Assembly (NCBI RefSeq): GCF_013364235.1
Contig: NZ_CP054919.1
Coordinates: 1,320,477 to 1,384,476 of the forward strand
Length of the DNA stretch: 64,000 nucleotides
Source of the DNA: Kitasatospora sp. NA04385
GTDB lineage: Bacteria; Actinomycetota; Actinomycetes; Streptomycetales; Streptomycetaceae
Direction: 5' to 3'
Shown in pieces: positions 61,311-64,000 of the stretch. The notes beneath the pieces are model-generated. The model worked only from the letters and a program-made list of their open reading frames with translations, was not told the origin of the DNA and searched no databases. Position numbers and translations under genes: made by a program. How positions within the stretch are numbered: position 1 is the first letter of the stretch; each line of letters opens with the position of its first letter.

Positions 61311-61408
61311 CGCCAGCTCCTTTTCGTCGCCAATGGGAAATGAACAGGGGAGATCTTACCGGTGCCGCACCGCCGGGTGGCACACGGTCACCACGCCGCA
61401 CGGGGCGC

Positions 61409-62020
61409 TCAGCGGTCGGCGGCCTCGACCATCCGGACGAAGTACTCGTGGACGCGGTGGTCCCCGGTCAGCTCCGGGTGGAAGGAGGTGGCCAGCAGGT
61501 TCCCCTGGCGGACCGCGACGATCCGGGCGTCCGGGCCGTCCGCGGCCGGCACCTCGGCGAGCACCTCGACGCCCGCGCCGACCGCCTCGACCCAGGGGGC
61601 GCGGATGAACACGCCGGTGACCGGGTCGCCGGGCAGGCCCGCGAACGGGATGGCGGTCTCGAAGGACTCGTTCTGCCGGCCGAAGGCGTTGCGGCGCACC
61701 GTCATGTCGATGCCGCCGACGGTCTCCTGGTCGTCCCGGCCGTCCAGGATCTTGTCGGCCAGCAGGATCATGCCCGCGCAGGTGCCGTACACCGGCATGC
61801 CGGCCGCGACCCGCTCGCGCAGCGGGTCCATCAGGCCGAACAGCACGGCCAGCTTGGAGATGGTGGTGGACTCGCCACCGGGCATCACCAGGGCGTCGAC
61901 CTCGGCCAGCTCCTCCGGGCGGCGGACCGGCCGGGCCAGCGCGTCGGCGGCGGCCAGCGCCACCAGGTGCTCGCGGACGTCGCCCTGCAGGGCCAGGACG
62001 CCGATGGTGGGGGTGCTCAC
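61409..62020 (-). CDS. pdxT: Pyridoxal 5'-phosphate synthase glutaminase subunit
   Basis: Supplies ammonia to PdxS. The 203-residue class I amidotransferase has [34 protein letters not shown], the nucleophile Cys in [11 protein letters not shown], and the His/Glu pair in [21 protein letters not shown] 62020. It follows pdxS with a 98-bp gap. Confidence 0.96.
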   Translation of the reverse strand: MSTPTIGVLALQGDVREHLVALAAADALARPVRRPEELAEVDALVMPGGESTTISKLAVLFGLMDPLRERVAAGMPVYGTCAGMILLADKILDGRDDQETVGGIDMTVRRNAFGRQNESFETAIPFAGLPGDPVTGVFIRAPWVEAVGAGVEVLAEVPAADGPDARIVAVRQGNLLATSFHPELTGDHRVHEYFVRMVEAADR

Positions 62021-62118
62021 GGTCTCACTACCTCTTCGCTCTCGAACTACAGGGCCCGGACGCCGCGCAGCGGCCCGCCGTACCGGGAACTCGCACGGCG
62101 GGCCGGACGCGGGGGCGC

Positions 62119-63030
62119 TTACCAGCCGCGGTTGGCGTAGCGCTCGGTCTCCGGGAGGGTGTCGCAGTTGATGCCGACCATGGCCTCGCCCAGGTTGCGG
62201 GAGGCGTCCGCGATGATCTTCGGGTCGTCGAAGAAGGTGGTGGCCTTGACGATGGCGGCGGCGCGCTTGGCCGGGTCGCCCGACTTGAAGATGCCGGAGC
62301 CGACGAAGACGCCCTCGGCGCCGAGCTGGCGCATCAGCGCGGCGTCGGCCGGGGTGGCCACGCCGCCCGCCGAGAACAGCACGACCGGCAGCTTGCCGAG
62401 CTCGGCGACCTCGCGGACCAGCTCGTACGGGGCGCGCAGCTCCTTGGCGGCCGCGTACAGCTCGTTGTTGTCGAAGCCGCGCAGCTTGGCGATCTCGTTC
62501 TTGATCTGGCGCAGGTGGCGGACGGCCTCCACCACGTTGCCGGTGCCGGCCTCGCCCTTGGAGCGGATCATGGCCGCGCCCTCGGCGATCCGGCGCAGCG
62601 CCTCGCCGAGGTTGGTGGCGCCGCAGACGAAGGGGGTGGTGAAGGCCCACTTGTCGGAGTGGTTGACCTCGTCGGCCGGGGTGAGGACCTCGGACTCGTC
62701 GATGTAGTCGACGCCGAGCGACTGCAGCACCTGGGCCTCGACGAAGTGGCCGATCCGGGACTTGGCCATCACCGGGATGGAGACCGCGGCGATGATCTCC
62801 TCGATCATGTTCGGGTCGGACATCCGGGCCACGCCGCCGTCCTTGCGGATGTCGGCGGGAACCCGCTCCAGCGCCATGACCGCGACCGCACCGGCGTCCT
62901 CGGCGATCTTCGCCTGCTCGGCGTTGACCACGTCCATGATCACGCCGCCCTTGAGCTGCTCGGCCATGCCGCGCTTGACCCGGGCGGTGCCGACCTGGGG
63001 CTGCTCAGCGGAAGTGGGGGTGGTGGACAC
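62119..63030 (-). CDS. pdxS: Pyridoxal 5'-phosphate synthase subunit PdxS
   Basis: Builds PLP from ribose 5-phosphate, glyceraldehyde 3-phosphate and ammonia. The 303-residue (beta/alpha)8 protein has [65 protein letters not shown] with a Schiff-base Lys, and [32 protein letters not shown] with the second Lys region. GTG 63030 chosen over GTG 63042, which lies too close to the purine-rich segment. CTATCGATCTATCG (63060-63073) in the leader is a short direct repeat of unknown role. Confidence 0.97.
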   Translation of the reverse strand: MSTTPTSAEQPQVGTARVKRGMAEQLKGGVIMDVVNAEQAKIAEDAGAVAVMALERVPADIRKDGGVARMSDPNMIEEIIAAVSIPVMAKSRIGHFVEAQVLQSLGVDYIDESEVLTPADEVNHSDKWAFTTPFVCGATNLGEALRRIAEGAAMIRSKGEAGTGNVVEAVRHLRQIKNEIAKLRGFDNNELYAAAKELRAPYELVREVAELGKLPVVLFSAGGVATPADAALMRQLGAEGVFVGSGIFKSGDPAKRAAAIVKATTFFDDPKIIADASRNLGEAMVGINCDTLPETERYANRGW

Positions 63031-63192
63031 GTAAGACCTCACTCAGGGATGAACCGGTGCTATCGATCTATCGTAGGCCCGGGGACCCCGCGACCCATAC
63101 GCCACATGGTCCAGGGCCGTCCCCGGCATACGACAATCAGGCCAGCGACCCGGCTGCGGCAGGAACGGTGTTCAACAGGAAACGGGGCCAGC

Positions 63193-63738
63193 CTACGCGG
63201 GCGCGCCCTCGGGCGTGAGCGCCACCGGGGGCTCGTCGTCCATCTCGAAGGCCATCGGGAACGGCGCCCGGCCCGCCAGCCGGAAGTACCGCACCAGCCG
63301 GTGCTCGCGCACCGCCCGCGCCGCCCGCACCGCGTCGTTGTGGAAGCGCCGCGCCATCGGCACCCGGCGCACCGCCTCGACCAGGTCGCGCACCGCCTCC
63401 TCGCCGCCCGGCGCCGCGCGCACCGCGGTGACCTGCTCCGGCTCGTCCAGCACCGCCCGCAGCGCCAGGCTCAGCTCGCTCTCGGCCACCTCGCGCTGCT
63501 CGGACTCGGCCTGCCGGGCCGCGTGCGCGGCCTCCAGCAGCAGGATCGACGCGGCCGGGTCCAGCAGCGAGGAGGTGGCCAGCTCCACCGCCACCGAGGA
63601 CCGGCGCAGCAGTTGGGCGTCCAGCGAGGCCCGGGCGGCGTCGATCCGGGCGTGCAGCCGGTCCAGCCTGCCCGCCGTCCAGCTCAGGTAGACGGCGAAC
63701 AGTACGACGGCCGCAACGGCCCAGATCCAGGTAGCCAC
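63193..63738 (-). CDS. LemA-like small membrane protein
   Basis: A 181-residue protein with an N-terminal membrane helix (TWIWAVAAVVLFAVYLSW) followed by a helical region (RLDRLHARIDAARASLDAQLLRRSSVAVELATS...FHNDAVRAARAVREHRLVRYFRLAGRAPFPMAFEMDDE). The 'LHARIDAARASLDAQLLRR' and 'RRFHNDAVRAARAVR' segments recall LemA proteins (YN..V..AR..ID..L.RR; ..YN..V). Function unknown. GTG 63738. Confidence 0.75.
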   Translation of the reverse strand: MATWIWAVAAVVLFAVYLSWTAGRLDRLHARIDAARASLDAQLLRRSSVAVELATSSLLDPAASILLLEAAHAARQAESEQREVAESELSLALRAVLDEPEQVTAVRAAPGGEEAVRDLVEAVRRVPMARRFHNDAVRAARAVREHRLVRYFRLAGRAPFPMAFEMDDEPPVALTPEGAPA

Positions 63739-63757
63739 GGGCCGCTACGGTACCGGC

Positions 63758-64000
63758 TCAGCCGCCCAGGGTCGCCGAGCGGTAGGCGGCGCTGTCCAGC
63801 TCCCCCACCGCGACGGTCGCCTGCACCGGCCCGGCGTACGCCCCCAGGTACTCCGGCAGCGCCGCCAGCACCGCCTCGCTCAGCGCCGCCTTGGCCGCCG
63901 CGCTGCGCCCGGGGAAGACCCGGAACTCGATCACGACCAGCGCGAAGGTCTCGGCGTCCGCCCCGACCACCGCCTCCTCGGTCCGCCGGAACCGGGTCTT
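63758..64000 (-). CDS. Tautomerase-superfamily protein (5-carboxymethyl-2-hydroxymuconate isomerase-like), 5' part off the window
   Basis: The last 80 residues of a gene entering from the right edge. FALVVIEFRVFPGRSAAAKAALSEAVLAALPEYLGAYAGPVQATVAVGELDSAAYRSATLGG resembles the C-terminal half of CHMI-type tautomerases ('V.LR...GRS...K..LSE.LL..L'). The N-terminal catalytic Pro is outside the window, so activity cannot be judged. It ends 19 bp before the start of the LemA-like gene, on the same strand. Confidence 0.6.
   Translation of the reverse strand, partial: KTRFRRTEEAVVGADAETFALVVIEFRVFPGRSAAAKAALSEAVLAALPEYLGAYAGPVQATVAVGELDSAAYRSATLGG

Overview
The window is high-GC actinobacterial chromosome, almost certainly from a streptomycete (Streptomyces or Kitasatospora). 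The signs are a BldD regulator with the full cyclic-di-GMP signature, pervasive GTG starts, GTGA/ATGA overlaps, long GC-rich terminator hairpins without U-tracts, a cobalamin riboswitch, and one copy of the 'GGGGCGCGGGGAACTGCGCGA' element dispersed in Streptomyces genomes. It is a housekeeping 'core' segment in the usual streptomycete order from the pyr cluster to pdxS. I see no prophage, transposase, CRISPR array, tRNA or rRNA.

Layout, left to right (most genes are on the minus strand, so operons read right to left). 1-10,116 is the pyrimidine operon pyrR-pyrB-pyrC-(PH-domain membrane protein)-carA-carB-pyrD. A PyrR-binding hairpin overlaps the pyrR ribosome binding site. An unusual PyrK FAD-domain stub and a second, class 1B-like PyrD lie downstream. 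10,379-10,882 is bldD, with a palindrome over its -10 box. 10,966-15,085 holds two accessory genes, nusB, efp and an M24 peptidase homologue that has lost three of its five metal ligands. 15,219-22,046 is a patchwork of accessory units: zinc-independent ribosomal proteins L33/L31, an XRE-cupin regulator facing an EamA exporter, a cobalt/nickel permease under a B12 riboswitch, a DUF6445-like protein, Nei2 glycosylase, and a TetR/SDR pair with two 23-bp operators. 22,072-28,557 is the shikimate block (aroC-aroK-aroB-aroQ and, separately, ABC ATPase-GNAT-aroE).

28,633-36,022 is DUF948-DUF6167-alaS-ruvX-mltG2-mltG, with two tandem MltG paralogues, one carrying a 200-residue Gln-rich tail. 36,291-43,992 holds a STAND ATPase/TPR protein whose last codons overlap the rpsD terminator, then rpsD with a long leader and attenuator-like hairpin, rarA, a YciO protein, ppk2, a LysR regulator and an acetyltransferase. 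44,155-50,370 is a metallo-hydrolase-hisS-aspS operon diverging from a membrane-anchored cyclophilin and a DUF349 coiled-coil protein. 50,431-63,970 is a frameshifted lipoprotein gene, then relA-apt-secF-secD-yajC-ruvB-ruvA-ruvC-yebC-pdxT-pdxS, a LemA-like small membrane protein, and the end of a tautomerase-family gene.

Functionally the segment couples nucleotide and aromatic amino acid biosynthesis, translation (alaS, hisS, aspS, efp, rpsD), DNA repair (ruvABC, rarA, nei2), protein export (secDF-yajC) and the stringent response (rel). The strongest leads for novelty are the PyrK stub with a second DHODH, the metal-ligand-less M24 protein, the two TetR operators, and the terminator used as coding sequence at the STAND/rpsD junction. 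Database comparison was not possible, so family assignments rest on visible motifs and remembered family features.
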